Assembly (NCBI GenBank): GCA_044464175.1
Contig: JBIQLO010000087.1
Coordinates: 1-15,710 of the forward strand
Reading direction: 5' to 3'
Length of the DNA stretch: 15,710 nucleotides
From: JBIQLO01 sp044464175
GTDB lineage: Bacteria; Planctomycetota; Phycisphaerae; Tepidisphaerales; Tepidisphaeraceae
The notes under the pieces were generated by a model, which made no database searches, had not been told where the DNA came from, and was given only the letters and a program-made list of their open reading frames with translations. Positions 7,202 through 13,247 of this stretch are shown here, in pieces. A program made the translations under genes and the position numbers. The stretch's first letter is position 1. Every line of letters begins with the position of its first letter.

Positions 7202-7932
7202 GGCGTCCCTCCCAACTGGGCCGTCAGGTTCGAGCAGGGGAGGGGGAACACGCGCGTGAAGCGGAACGTGCGCGGCGGCTGGTTAGCGGCGGTGGGGCGG
7301 TCCAGTTCCAGCGTCACCTCCACGGCCGTGGGCAGGACATCCCCCTGCTGGGTGGAATCCCACGTGTCCACCCATTGGGTCCCATCGTAATAGCGGACGT
7401 TGAACCCGCCGACGCCCCGGCACAGCACCTCATCGGTCGGCGTCGTCTCCACCTGGGAAAGAAGGTTGCGCGACACCCGCCGCACCAGCACATGATCCGT
7501 GCTGTTGTCCGGCACGGTCACCAGCAGCTCGACCATCTTCACATCCCCGTTGGCCAGATCGGGGTTGTAGGGCGATTCGGTGGTCGTGTAGAGGACCACA
7601 TCGTCCGCATCGCGCCCGCGCTCATCCTGTGCGTCGGAGCCCACGAACGCCCCGGCCAGAATGCCGGTGGGGGGCAGTGCGTTCTGGAAATCCGCCGCGA
7701 GCCATTCCATCGCCAGCTCCGCCGTGCGCGGCGGTTCGACGGCCGATTCGGCGGACTTTTTGGCGGTGTAGGCGGCCTGCATCGCGGCATACAGGCTTGT
7801 CGCCAGCACGGCGGCGATCGCCAGCGCGAGCATCAATTCCAGAAGCGTAAAACCGTGCGCCCCGGCCGGGAGAAATGCATGGCGCATCTCCCTGCGTGCC
7901 GCCGCGCGTTTGTGCCACTGTGCCTGTCTCAT
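7198..7932 (-). CDS. gspJ: Type II secretion system minor pseudopilin GspJ
   Basis: This 244-residue minor pseudopilin has a 27-residue basic leader ending AHG and a cleavage site before FTLLE (Glu at +5). The hydrophobic helix ELMLALAIAAVLATSLYAAM follows. The soluble domain has the GspJ arrangement, with FNVRYYDGTQWVDTWDS at about residues 179-195 and LPTAVEVTLEL after it. I take the ATG at 7932, which overlaps the gspI stop (ATGA); the frame is open further upstream, but that part lies inside gspI and reads as a shadow. The gene stop overlaps the gspK start. An internal ATG at 7887 would give a shorter leader but lacks a spaced ribosome site and would break the coupling. GspJ is expected to form the tip complex with GspI and GspK. 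Confidence 0.92.
   Translation of the reverse strand: MRQAQWHKRAAARREMRHAFLPAGAHGFTLLELMLALAIAAVLATSLYAAMQAAYTAKKSAESAVEPPRTAELAMEWLAADFQNALPPTGILAGAFVGSDAQDERGRDADDVVLYTTTESPYNPDLANGDVKMVELLVTVPDNSTDHVLVRRVSRNLLSQVETTPTDEVLCRGVGGFNVRYYDGTQWVDTWDSTQQGDVLPTAVEVTLELDRPTAANQPPRTFRFTRVFPLPCSNLTAQLGGTP
7882..7929 (-). repeat. 8-bp tandem repeats in the gspJ leader region
   Basis: Directly after the gspJ ATG, six octamers follow on the minus strand: AGACAGGC, ACAGTGGC, ACAAACGC, GCGGCGGC, ACGCAGGG, AGATGCGC. The first is identical to the first octamer of gspH. The array is degenerate but keeps its 8-bp register. Confidence 0.7.
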
Positions 7933-8375
7933 GGCGTATTCCCCCCCGAGGCCAGGGTGGTGAGCGTCAGCGATTCGCTCCGCCCCCGTTCGGTCCATGT
8001 GACCGTCAGGTCCACCTGCTGAAGGCCCGTTCCGTTTGTGTCGCCCGGCCAGGGCTGCACCGTCGCCTGCCATTGAAAGCCGGGCCAGTCCGGATTGAAA
8101 TCGCCCGAGAGGTTCCCCTGTTGCCACTGGTCGGTGGCGATGATCTCCGACAGTTTGGATTTGGCCAGGCCGGCGGCCTCGGTGCGCCATCGGGCGGCGC
8201 TGCCCGCTCCGGTGGCCAGGGTCACACCCTGCATCACCGCCGGCAGGACAATCGCCATCAACAAAAGCGTGGCCAGCACCTCGATGAGGGTGAAGGCGTG
8301 AGCCATGGGCCGCTGATTGGCCGACGCCGCGGCGGCTGAAGCCACCCCTGCACGGTTCAACCTTGTGCCTGTCAT
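7929..8375 (-). CDS. gspI: Type II secretion system minor pseudopilin GspI
   Basis: This 148-residue minor pseudopilin has its prepilin motif as HA before FTLIE, so residue -1 is Ala rather than the usual Gly; Glu +5 is present. The helix EVLATLLLMAIVLPAVMQGVT follows. The soluble part matches GspI: AAGLAKSKLSEIIATDQW, then GDFNPDWPGFQWQATVQP, and a terminal GLQQVDLTVTWTERG beta hairpin. The leader is 27 residues from the ATG at 8375, which overlaps the gspH stop as ATGA. An internal ATG at 8306 would leave a four-residue leader but has no ribosome site. GspI is thought to start pseudopilus tip assembly with J and K. Confidence 0.9.
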   Translation of the reverse strand: MTGTRLNRAGVASAAAASANQRPMAHAFTLIEVLATLLLMAIVLPAVMQGVTLATGAGSAARWRTEAAGLAKSKLSEIIATDQWQQGNLSGDFNPDWPGFQWQATVQPWPGDTNGTGLQQVDLTVTWTERGRSESLTLTTLASGGNTP

Positions 8376-8917
8376 GGTGCCACCTCCCCCGGCTTGAGAA
8401 TCCGAATCGGCTCGGTGGCCGACAGGGAGGCGATTTCCACCTGGCCGCCATCCTGGTTTGTGATCGTCAGATGGATCGGATCGACCCGGCCGGTGGGATG
8501 AAAATCGACGTATTGCCCCTCCGGCTGCGGGGTCAGATTGGTCTGGATCTCCAGGCCCGCCGACAGTTCAAAGTGCCTCCCGTAATCGTTGGACGGCTCC
8601 ACGAAAGCGCCGCTGTCCTGGACGCTCAGCCAGAATGCCCGGGCGTCGGGGTCGATGTTCAGCCGGTAGGTGCGCCCCTCGGCGATCGCCTGGGTTCGCG
8701 CGTAATCGGCCAGCGTCACGATCAACGTTGCGGCATTGTCGGTCTGCCGGTTGATGCCAAAGCCGCGCAGCGAGGGGGCGGTGATCCCGGCGACGATCGC
8801 CAGCACCACCATCACCAGCACCAGTTCCATGAGGGTGAAGGCGCAGCGCAAGGCACGAACGGGCGTCGCCGCCGCCCGTAGTGCCTGTCTGCCTTTTTGC
8901 CTTCGTGCCTGTCTCAT
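8372..8917 (-). CDS. gspH: Type II secretion system minor pseudopilin GspH
   Basis: This 181-residue pseudopilin has a 26-residue basic leader (nine Arg/Lys) ending RCA before FTLMELVLVMVVLAIVAG. Residue -1 is Ala instead of Gly; Glu +5 is present. The soluble domain has the GspH/FimT pattern, with DNAATLIVTLADYARTQAIA, then GRTYRLNIDP and YVDFHPTGRVDPIHLTITN. GAGGA seven bases before the ATG at 8917 supports the start. The gene begins 36 bp after gspG and overlaps gspI by four bases. GspH is regarded as connecting the tip complex to the GspG shaft. Its leader is encoded by five 8-bp repeats followed by a hairpin. Confidence 0.9.
   Translation of the reverse strand: MRQARRQKGRQALRAAATPVRALRCAFTLMELVLVMVVLAIVAGITAPSLRGFGINRQTDNAATLIVTLADYARTQAIAEGRTYRLNIDPDARAFWLSVQDSGAFVEPSNDYGRHFELSAGLEIQTNLTPQPEGQYVDFHPTGRVDPIHLTITNQDGGQVEIASLSATEPIRILKPGEVAP
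8851..8914 (-). repeat. 8-bp tandem repeats plus inverted repeat in the gspH leader region
   Basis: After the gspH ATG five octamers read AGACAGGC, ACGAAGGC, AAAAAGGC, AGACAGGC, ACTACGGG on the minus strand (8914 down to 8875). The last part pairs with an opposite-facing copy. On the plus strand AGGCAC-GA-ACGGGCG (8851-8865) faces CGCCCGT-A-GTGCCT (8873-8886) across a 7-base loop, giving 13 pairs with one internal mismatch bulge. The array is entirely inside the leader-peptide codons. Confidence 0.85.
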
Positions 8918-8953
8918 GGAGCTTCCTCATCGCCCGGTGCGATTCGTCGAAAT

Positions 8954-9412
8954 TTACGACTGCACATCGTCAGCGCTGCCTTCGCGCCCGTCCGGACCCG
9001 TGGAAAAGAGGTCAAAGTCGCGGTTGTCGCTGCCGGGGGAGCGGTAGATGTAGGGATGGCCCCACGGATCCAGCGGAATCTTGTCCAGGTATGGCTTGCG
9101 CCACCCCTGAATGTCGGCCGGCGGGGTGATCAGGGCGTTGAGCCCCTCATCGGTCGTGGGGAACCGCCCGGTGTCGATTTCAAACGCACCCAGCGAGGTT
9201 TTCAGGTTCGCCAAATCCGTCTTGGCGGCGGTTTCGCGGGCCTGCTCGGTGCGCCCGGTGAATTTCGGGACAACCACCGCCGCCAGGATGGCCAGAATCA
9301 CCATCACCAGCAGCAGCTCAATGAGTGTGAAGCCGCGGCGGATGGCACGAATGCTCGAAGGCACGGAGGCGCGAAGGGAATCGGCCGTGATGTCAGTTGC
9401 TTCAATTTCCAT
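8954..9412 (-). CDS. gspG: Type II secretion system major pseudopilin GspG
   Basis: This major pseudopilin forms the helical shaft. The leader ends AIRRG before FTLIELLLVMVILAILAAVVVP (Gly -1, Glu +5). The globular part has the GspG markers: KTDLANLKTSLGAFEIDTGRFPTT, LDKIPLDPWGHPYIYRSPG, and the C-terminal calcium-loop region FDLFSTGPDGREGSADD. I chose the ATG at 9412 (152 residues) because it gives a 27-residue leader like those of H, I and J. An upstream ATG at 9439 (161 residues) directly abuts an AGGAG with no spacing, which makes it a poor start, although 9412 also has only a weak site (GGA). The leader codons contain 8-bp repeats in the opposite orientation to those of H, J and K. Confidence 0.95.
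   Translation of the reverse strand: MEIEATDITADSLRASVPSSIRAIRRGFTLIELLLVMVILAILAAVVVPKFTGRTEQARETAAKTDLANLKTSLGAFEIDTGRFPTTDEGLNALITPPADIQGWRKPYLDKIPLDPWGHPYIYRSPGSDNRDFDLFSTGPDGREGSADDVQS
9339..9378 (+). repeat. 8-bp tandem repeats in the gspG leader region (opposite orientation)
   Basis: On the plus strand five octamers run without a gap: CGGATGGC, ACGAATGC, TCGAAGGC, ACGGAGGC, GCGAAGGG. Their consensus, ACGAAGGC, is an exact unit in the gspH array, but here it faces the other way relative to the gene. Confidence 0.8.
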
Positions 9413-9446
9413 AATGATTGTCCATAAAAAAGGGTTCATCTCCTGA

Positions 9447-9467
9447 TTCTGTCTTCTGTCTCCTGTC
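9447..9467. repeat. 7-bp tandem repeat between gspF and gspG
   Basis: Three heptamers, TTCTGTC, TTCTGTC and TCCTGTC, lie in the 43-bp gspF-gspG gap (or 70 bp if gspG starts at 9412). On the coding strand they are purine-rich (GACAGAA/GACAGGA), so they resemble ribosome-binding sequence. Confidence 0.8.
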
Positions 9468-9482
9468 TTGCGCCCACTGCTC

Positions 9483-10709
9483 TCAATGAATGAGGTCCTG
9501 AAGATTGAAAATCGGCAGCAGCATGCCGATGACCACCGTGCCGATGACGCCGGCCATCAGAAACAGCAGCAGCGGCTCGGCCACCGCCACCAGCATCCGC
9601 AACTGCCGCTCCAGGTCCGCCTCATAGGCGGTCGAAAGCCGCAGCAGTTCCTTGTCCAGCCGCCCCGTCTCCTCGGCCACGGCTATCATTTCCACCACGG
9701 ACGGGGGAAAGAGGCGCTGCGAGTCTCCCAGGCTCTTGGACAGGGCCGTGCCGCGCTGCACCTGCTCGATCGCGTGGGTGACGGTGTCGGCCAGTGTCTG
9801 ATTGCCGATCGCCTCGCGGGCCACGCGCAGCGACGCGATCAGCGGCACGCCCGCCCCCAGCAGCGTGCCGAGCATGCGGGCAAAGCGCACCAGTGCGAAG
9901 TGGGCGATGATCCGTCCCACCAGCGGGATGCGCAGCATCGCCACCTCCACCTGCCGCCGCCCCGATTCCGTGGCGAGCGAACGCTTGAGCAGGATGACGG
10001 CGACCACCACCGCCCCGGCCACGAGCAGGCCGTAATGCTTGATCAGGTCACTCAATGCAATAATGAAGACCGTCAGGGTCGGCAGGTTTCCGCCGAACTG
10101 CTGGAAGATGCCGCTGAAGCGCGGAATGAAGAAGGTGAGCATGAAGACCAGCACGCCCACGGCCAGCATCGCCAGAATCACCGGATAGATCATCGCCGCC
10201 TTGACCTTGCCGGTCAGGTCACGCTCGCGCGTGCGGAAGTCGGCGATCTGCGTCAGCACCACATCCAGGAATCCCCCCGCCTCGCCGGCCCGCACCATCG
10301 CGACGTAGACGCTGGAAAATGACTTGGGCCACTTGGCCATGGCGTCGGCCAGCGCGGTACCGCCCACCACATCATCGTGAATGTCGCTCCAGAGCTGGCG
10401 GGCGGCGGCGTTGGACGCCTCGCGCCGCAGCAGCGCCAGCGACCGGCTCAGTGGCACCCCGCCGGCCAGCAGGTTCGCCAGCTCGCGCGTGAACGATTCC
10501 ACCGCCTTCTGCGACACCTTCCCCCGCACCGCGCCGCCATCGGCGGCGGGCCCGGCCCTGGCGGCCGAGCCGTTGACCTCCTCCAGGCTGATCGGGTGAA
10601 GCCCCTGGCGTCCGATTTCCGTCATGGCGGCGATGCGCGAATCGGCGGCGACCGTGCCGGCGGTGCGGCGGCCTTCAGCGCTCAGGGCGGTGTAGGTGAA
10701 GGTGGCCAT
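9483..10709 (-). CDS. gspF: Type II secretion system inner-membrane platform protein GspF
   Basis: This 408-residue polytopic protein anchors the pseudopilus assembly machinery. It begins with the family signature MATFTYTALSAEGRRTAGTV. The two repeated cytoplasmic T2SSF domains are both visible: FTRELANLLAGGVPLSRSL (73-91) with MVRAGEAGGFLDVVL (138-152), and FARMLGTLLGAGVPLIASL (276-294) with MIAVAEETGRLDKEL (341-355). Transmembrane segments lie at about 172-196, 225-243 and 373-398, the standard three. The start is three bases after the gspE stop with GGAG upstream, so the two are closely coupled. GspF receives the conformational stroke of GspE and contacts GspL and GspM. Full length, no anomaly seen. 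Confidence 0.96.
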   Translation of the reverse strand: MATFTYTALSAEGRRTAGTVAADSRIAAMTEIGRQGLHPISLEEVNGSAARAGPAADGGAVRGKVSQKAVESFTRELANLLAGGVPLSRSLALLRREASNAAARQLWSDIHDDVVGGTALADAMAKWPKSFSSVYVAMVRAGEAGGFLDVVLTQIADFRTRERDLTGKVKAAMIYPVILAMLAVGVLVFMLTFFIPRFSGIFQQFGGNLPTLTVFIIALSDLIKHYGLLVAGAVVVAVILLKRSLATESGRRQVEVAMLRIPLVGRIIAHFALVRFARMLGTLLGAGVPLIASLRVAREAIGNQTLADTVTHAIEQVQRGTALSKSLGDSQRLFPPSVVEMIAVAEETGRLDKELLRLSTAYEADLERQLRMLVAVAEPLLLFLMAGVIGTVVIGMLLPIFNLQDLIH

Positions 10710-10712
10710 GGT

Positions 10713-12524
10713 TCAGCGCTCCGCTCCGATGGTGATGCCTGTGGTCGGGATTGTTGACTTGGCGACGCCACCGACCGCCGCGGTGATGCCGGCCGTCCCG
10801 TGTGCGGGCACCGCAAGCGCCACATCCTCATCCTTGGTCACGCGCAGCACCTCTTCGGGCGTGGTGAATCCCTCCCGGATCAGCCGCCACCCGTCGGCCC
10901 GCAGGCTGCTCATTCCCTGCTGGACCGCCATCTTGCGGATATCGCGCGAGCTGGAGCGCTGCAGAATGAGCGAGCGAATTTCATCCGTGATCGGCATCAT
11001 CTCAAAGACCCCCTGGCGGCCGCGATAGCCGGTCCCCTGGCAGTGGCGGCAGCCGCGCCCGCGATAGATCACCTCCGGCGTCTCCTTCCCGAACTGCTGG
11101 CGCAGCCGCTCCATCTCGTCGCGGGGCATTTCCTCCTTGCAATGCTTGCAGATGAGGCGCACCAGCCGCTGGGCGGCCACCATTTCGAGCGAGGAGGAGA
11201 CCAGATACGGCTCGATTCCCATATCCACCAGCCGCGTCGCCGCCCCGGGGGCGTCGTTGGTGTGGAGGGTGCTGAAGACCAGGTGCCCGGTCAGCGACGC
11301 CTGCACCGCGATCTCCGCCGTCTCCCGGTCGCGGATTTCGCCGATCAGCACCACGTCCGGGTCGTGACGCAGGATGGAGCGCAGCCCGGCCGCGAAGCTG
11401 AGGCCCGACTTGGTGTTCACCTGAATCTGATTGATGCCCCGGAGCTGGTATTCCACCGGGTCTTCGATCGTGATGATCTTCAGGTCCGTCTTGTTGATCT
11501 TCGACAGCGCCGCATAGAGCGTCGTCGTCTTGCCGCTGCCGGTGGGGCCGGTGACAAGAATAATCCCGTGCGGCAGCTCCAGCACCCCGTCCCAGACGGT
11601 CCGGTCGCGCCCGCTCATCCCCAGGTGCTCCAGCCCCAGCAGGGCGTCCCCCCGGTCCAGAATGCGAAGGACCACCGCCTCCCCGTGGATCATCGGGATG
11701 ACCGAGACGCGCAGGTCGATCTCCCGTCCGGCCACGCGCAGGCGGATGCGCCCATCCTGCGGCAGCCGCTTCTCGGCGATGTCCAGATGGCTCAGGATCT
11801 TGATGCGCGACACGATGGCCGCGTGAAACTTCCGCACCTGCGGCGGAATGTTCGCCTCCACCAGCACGCCGTCGATGCGATAGCGCACCCGAAGCTGATC
11901 CTCGAACGGCTCCACGTGCACGTCCGTGGCCCGCGATTCCAGCGCCTCGGCCAGCACCTGGTTGACGAACTTGATGATCGAGGCGTCCTGCGCGGCCGAG
12001 GTCAGGTCCAGGTCATCCTCATTCTGTTCCTGAAGGACCTTGATATCCTGCTCATCCGTGACCCCCATCGACTGGAGCGTGTCCGCCCCAACCCCCAGAT
12101 ACCGCTTGGTGAACCGCTCAATCTCACTGGCCGGGGCGATGGCCGGATGCACATCCAGCCCCGTCGCCAGCCGCAACTCGTCCAGCCCCGTCGTCTCAAA
12201 CAGCCGGGAGGTGAGAATGGTGACCCCATCCCCGTTTCCATTGACCGACAGCGGCATCAGCTTGTGCTCAAGCAGGATGCGCGCCGGGAATTTCGCCAAC
12301 GTCTCCTTGGAAGGGGCGTATCGTTCTGCCTCCTTCTCCAGATCGATGAAGGGCACCCCGAAATCGGCCGCCAGGAAACGCAGTATCCGGTCGTACCCGG
12401 CGCCCGACGCCTCGCGCAGCGCATCATCCAGCGGCTGCCCCGCGGCCAGGGCTTCCCGCACGCGCTGGGCCGATTCGGCATCCAGCAGCCCTTCCTGAAG
12501 AAGTTTATTGATGATGTCGTTCAT
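10713..12524 (-). CDS. gspE: Type II secretion system assembly ATPase GspE
   Basis: This 603-residue cytoplasmic ATPase drives pseudopilus assembly. An N-terminal GspE_N-like domain spans about 1-145. The catalytic core shows Walker A GPTGSGKT (326-333), an Asp box ITIEDPVEY (351-359), Walker B VVLIGEIRD (391-399) and a His box STLHTNDA (418-425). The zinc-binding four-cysteine motif of secretion ATPases is complete (C459, C462, C492, C495). It lacks signs of a PilT retraction ATPase. After the normal C-terminus (about 565) there is an additional Ala/Gly/Thr-rich tail of about 35 residues. I place the start at the ATG at 12524 (MNDIINKLLQ), although no clear ribosome site precedes it; the frame is open to a TTG at 12569, but that part is repeat-derived intergenic sequence. 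Confidence 0.96.
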   Translation of the reverse strand: MNDIINKLLQEGLLDAESAQRVREALAAGQPLDDALREASGAGYDRILRFLAADFGVPFIDLEKEAERYAPSKETLAKFPARILLEHKLMPLSVNGNGDGVTILTSRLFETTGLDELRLATGLDVHPAIAPASEIERFTKRYLGVGADTLQSMGVTDEQDIKVLQEQNEDDLDLTSAAQDASIIKFVNQVLAEALESRATDVHVEPFEDQLRVRYRIDGVLVEANIPPQVRKFHAAIVSRIKILSHLDIAEKRLPQDGRIRLRVAGREIDLRVSVIPMIHGEAVVLRILDRGDALLGLEHLGMSGRDRTVWDGVLELPHGIILVTGPTGSGKTTTLYAALSKINKTDLKIITIEDPVEYQLRGINQIQVNTKSGLSFAAGLRSILRHDPDVVLIGEIRDRETAEIAVQASLTGHLVFSTLHTNDAPGAATRLVDMGIEPYLVSSSLEMVAAQRLVRLICKHCKEEMPRDEMERLRQQFGKETPEVIYRGRGCRHCQGTGYRGRQGVFEMMPITDEIRSLILQRSSSRDIRKMAVQQGMSSLRADGWRLIREGFTTPEEVLRVTKDEDVALAVPAHGTAGITAAVGGVAKSTIPTTGITIGAER

Positions 12525-12548
12525 GGGTCGGCAGTTGAGAGTTGACAG

Positions 12549-12585
12549 TGGCAGTCGGCCGTGGAGCAATCACGGCCGACCGCCA
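12549..12585 (-). promoter_or_regulatory. Strong stem-loop in the leader just upstream of gspE
   Basis: GTCGGCCGTG (12554-12563) and CACGGCCGAC (12571-12580) form a perfect 10-bp stem with a 7-base loop. The helix extends to 12549/12585, giving 15 pairs in the minus-strand RNA, one of them G-U. It lies midway between the stop of the upstream gene and the gspE ATG. No U-tract follows, so it may be a processing, stability or attenuation element rather than an intrinsic terminator. It is flanked on both sides by 7-bp repeats. Confidence 0.6.
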
Positions 12586-12608
12586 ACCGCCAACCATCAG
12601 CTTTCTCC

Positions 12609-13193
12609 TTACTTCAATACCCCATCCATCACCAGGACGGCCTCCTGCCGCTGGGTCAGCAGTTCCTTCAGTTCCTGGCGCGCCTTGTCCAGATCCCCCT
12701 GGACCTTGGTTTCAGCGTCACGCAGCGCCGCGAGCTTGGTCTTGATCTCGTCGGCCGAGGCGCTCTTGTTGTCCAGGGTCTTGCGCAGATCCTCCCGCGC
12801 CGACTGCACCGGACCCGTCTCCGAGGCATTGGCACCCGGACCGCCCGGACCACCCGGTCCGCCCGGTCCGCCGCGACGGCCCCGCATCATCCCGGCCCGC
12901 GGGTTCAATTCCCGCTGAAGCTGGCTGACCTTCTCCAGTTTGGGCTTGAGCGCCTCGAACTCCTCGTCACTGACGCCCAGCTGCTCCTTGAGGCGCTGTT
13001 CGATCCGCTGGCGGAACTGCTCCATGTTGCCGCGCTGCCGCCCGCCGCCGGGATTGGCCTGATTCTGGTCCCGGCTGGTCGGCGGGTTGTTGCCGCCGGG
13101 GTTCTCCTGGGCCCACGTCGACGCTGTGGCGCCCGCCACCGCCGCCGACAGCACCGCCGCCGACAACCATCCGAACGTTCGACTCGCTTTCAT
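12609..13193 (-). CDS. Secreted helical protein with Gly-Pro-rich tract (Spy/CpxP-like, uncertain)
   Basis: This 194-residue protein has a signal peptide (1-29, ending STWAQ) and a Gly/Asn/Gln-rich linker. A helical segment (56-98) contains LGVSDEEFEALKPKLEKVSQ. A collagen-like GGPGGPGGPGGPG tract (108-120) follows, then a predicted coiled coil (about 130-183) ending LLTQRQEAVLVMDGVLK. The paired LGVSDEEF and LLTQRQ elements resemble the LTxxQ motifs of the Spy/CpxP superfamily, which also includes the neighbouring gene, so the two may be divergent relatives. Start at 13193 is strongly supported by AAGGAG seven bases upstream. It lies between the sensor-like gene and gspE. It could be a periplasmic chaperone, a sensor partner or a T2SS accessory; none of these is shown. 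Confidence 0.72.
   Translation of the reverse strand: MKASRTFGWLSAAVLSAAVAGATASTWAQENPGGNNPPTSRDQNQANPGGGRQRGNMEQFRQRIEQRLKEQLGVSDEEFEALKPKLEKVSQLQRELNPRAGMMRGRRGGPGGPGGPGGPGANASETGPVQSAREDLRKTLDNKSASADEIKTKLAALRDAETKVQGDLDKARQELKELLTQRQEAVLVMDGVLK
12835..12879. repeat. 9-bp tandem repeat encoding the Gly-Pro-Gly tract
   Basis: Five consecutive 9-bp units close to CCCGGTCCG encode the repeated GGP tripeptides. The unit length keeps the reading frame, so copy number can change without disrupting the gene. Confidence 0.75.
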
Positions 13194-13225
13194 CGCAGGC
13201 TCCTTTCTTGTATCGCCTGTCTGGC

Positions 13226-13247
13226 GGGGCATGCTCCGGCACGCCCC
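13226..13247 (-). promoter_or_regulatory. Intercistronic hairpin after the CpxP-like gene
   Basis: On the minus strand GGGGCGTGC and GCATGCCCC pair over nine positions around a CGGA loop, with one G-U pair. Its first base is the last base of the stop codon of the upstream gene. On the plus strand the same position is an A-C mismatch, so the structure is better in the operon transcript. There is no U-tract. It may partially terminate or protect the upstream message. Confidence 0.55.

Noticed and set aside
7933..8451. N-terminal extension of the gspJ frame by 173 codons upstream of 7932
   Set aside because: It lies in another frame inside gspI and the end of gspH. The translated text has no pilin features, whereas the ATG at 7932 has the ATGA coupling and a normal leader.
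8372..8917. Octamer repeats as a CRISPR array
   Set aside because: Units are 8 bp with no spacers, and they are translated within leader peptides.
9483..12524. Reading the locus as a type IV pilus rather than T2SS
   Set aside because: No PilT retraction ATPase or PilA-type major pilin is present. The set G-H-I-J-K with the GspG calcium loop and the GspK helical domain is specific to T2SS.
10800..12545. A 581-codon open frame on the plus strand, antisense to gspE
   Set aside because: It mirrors the GspE gene, has no recognisable motif and no ribosome site, and its composition (His, Arg and Gln-rich) is typical of a shadow frame.
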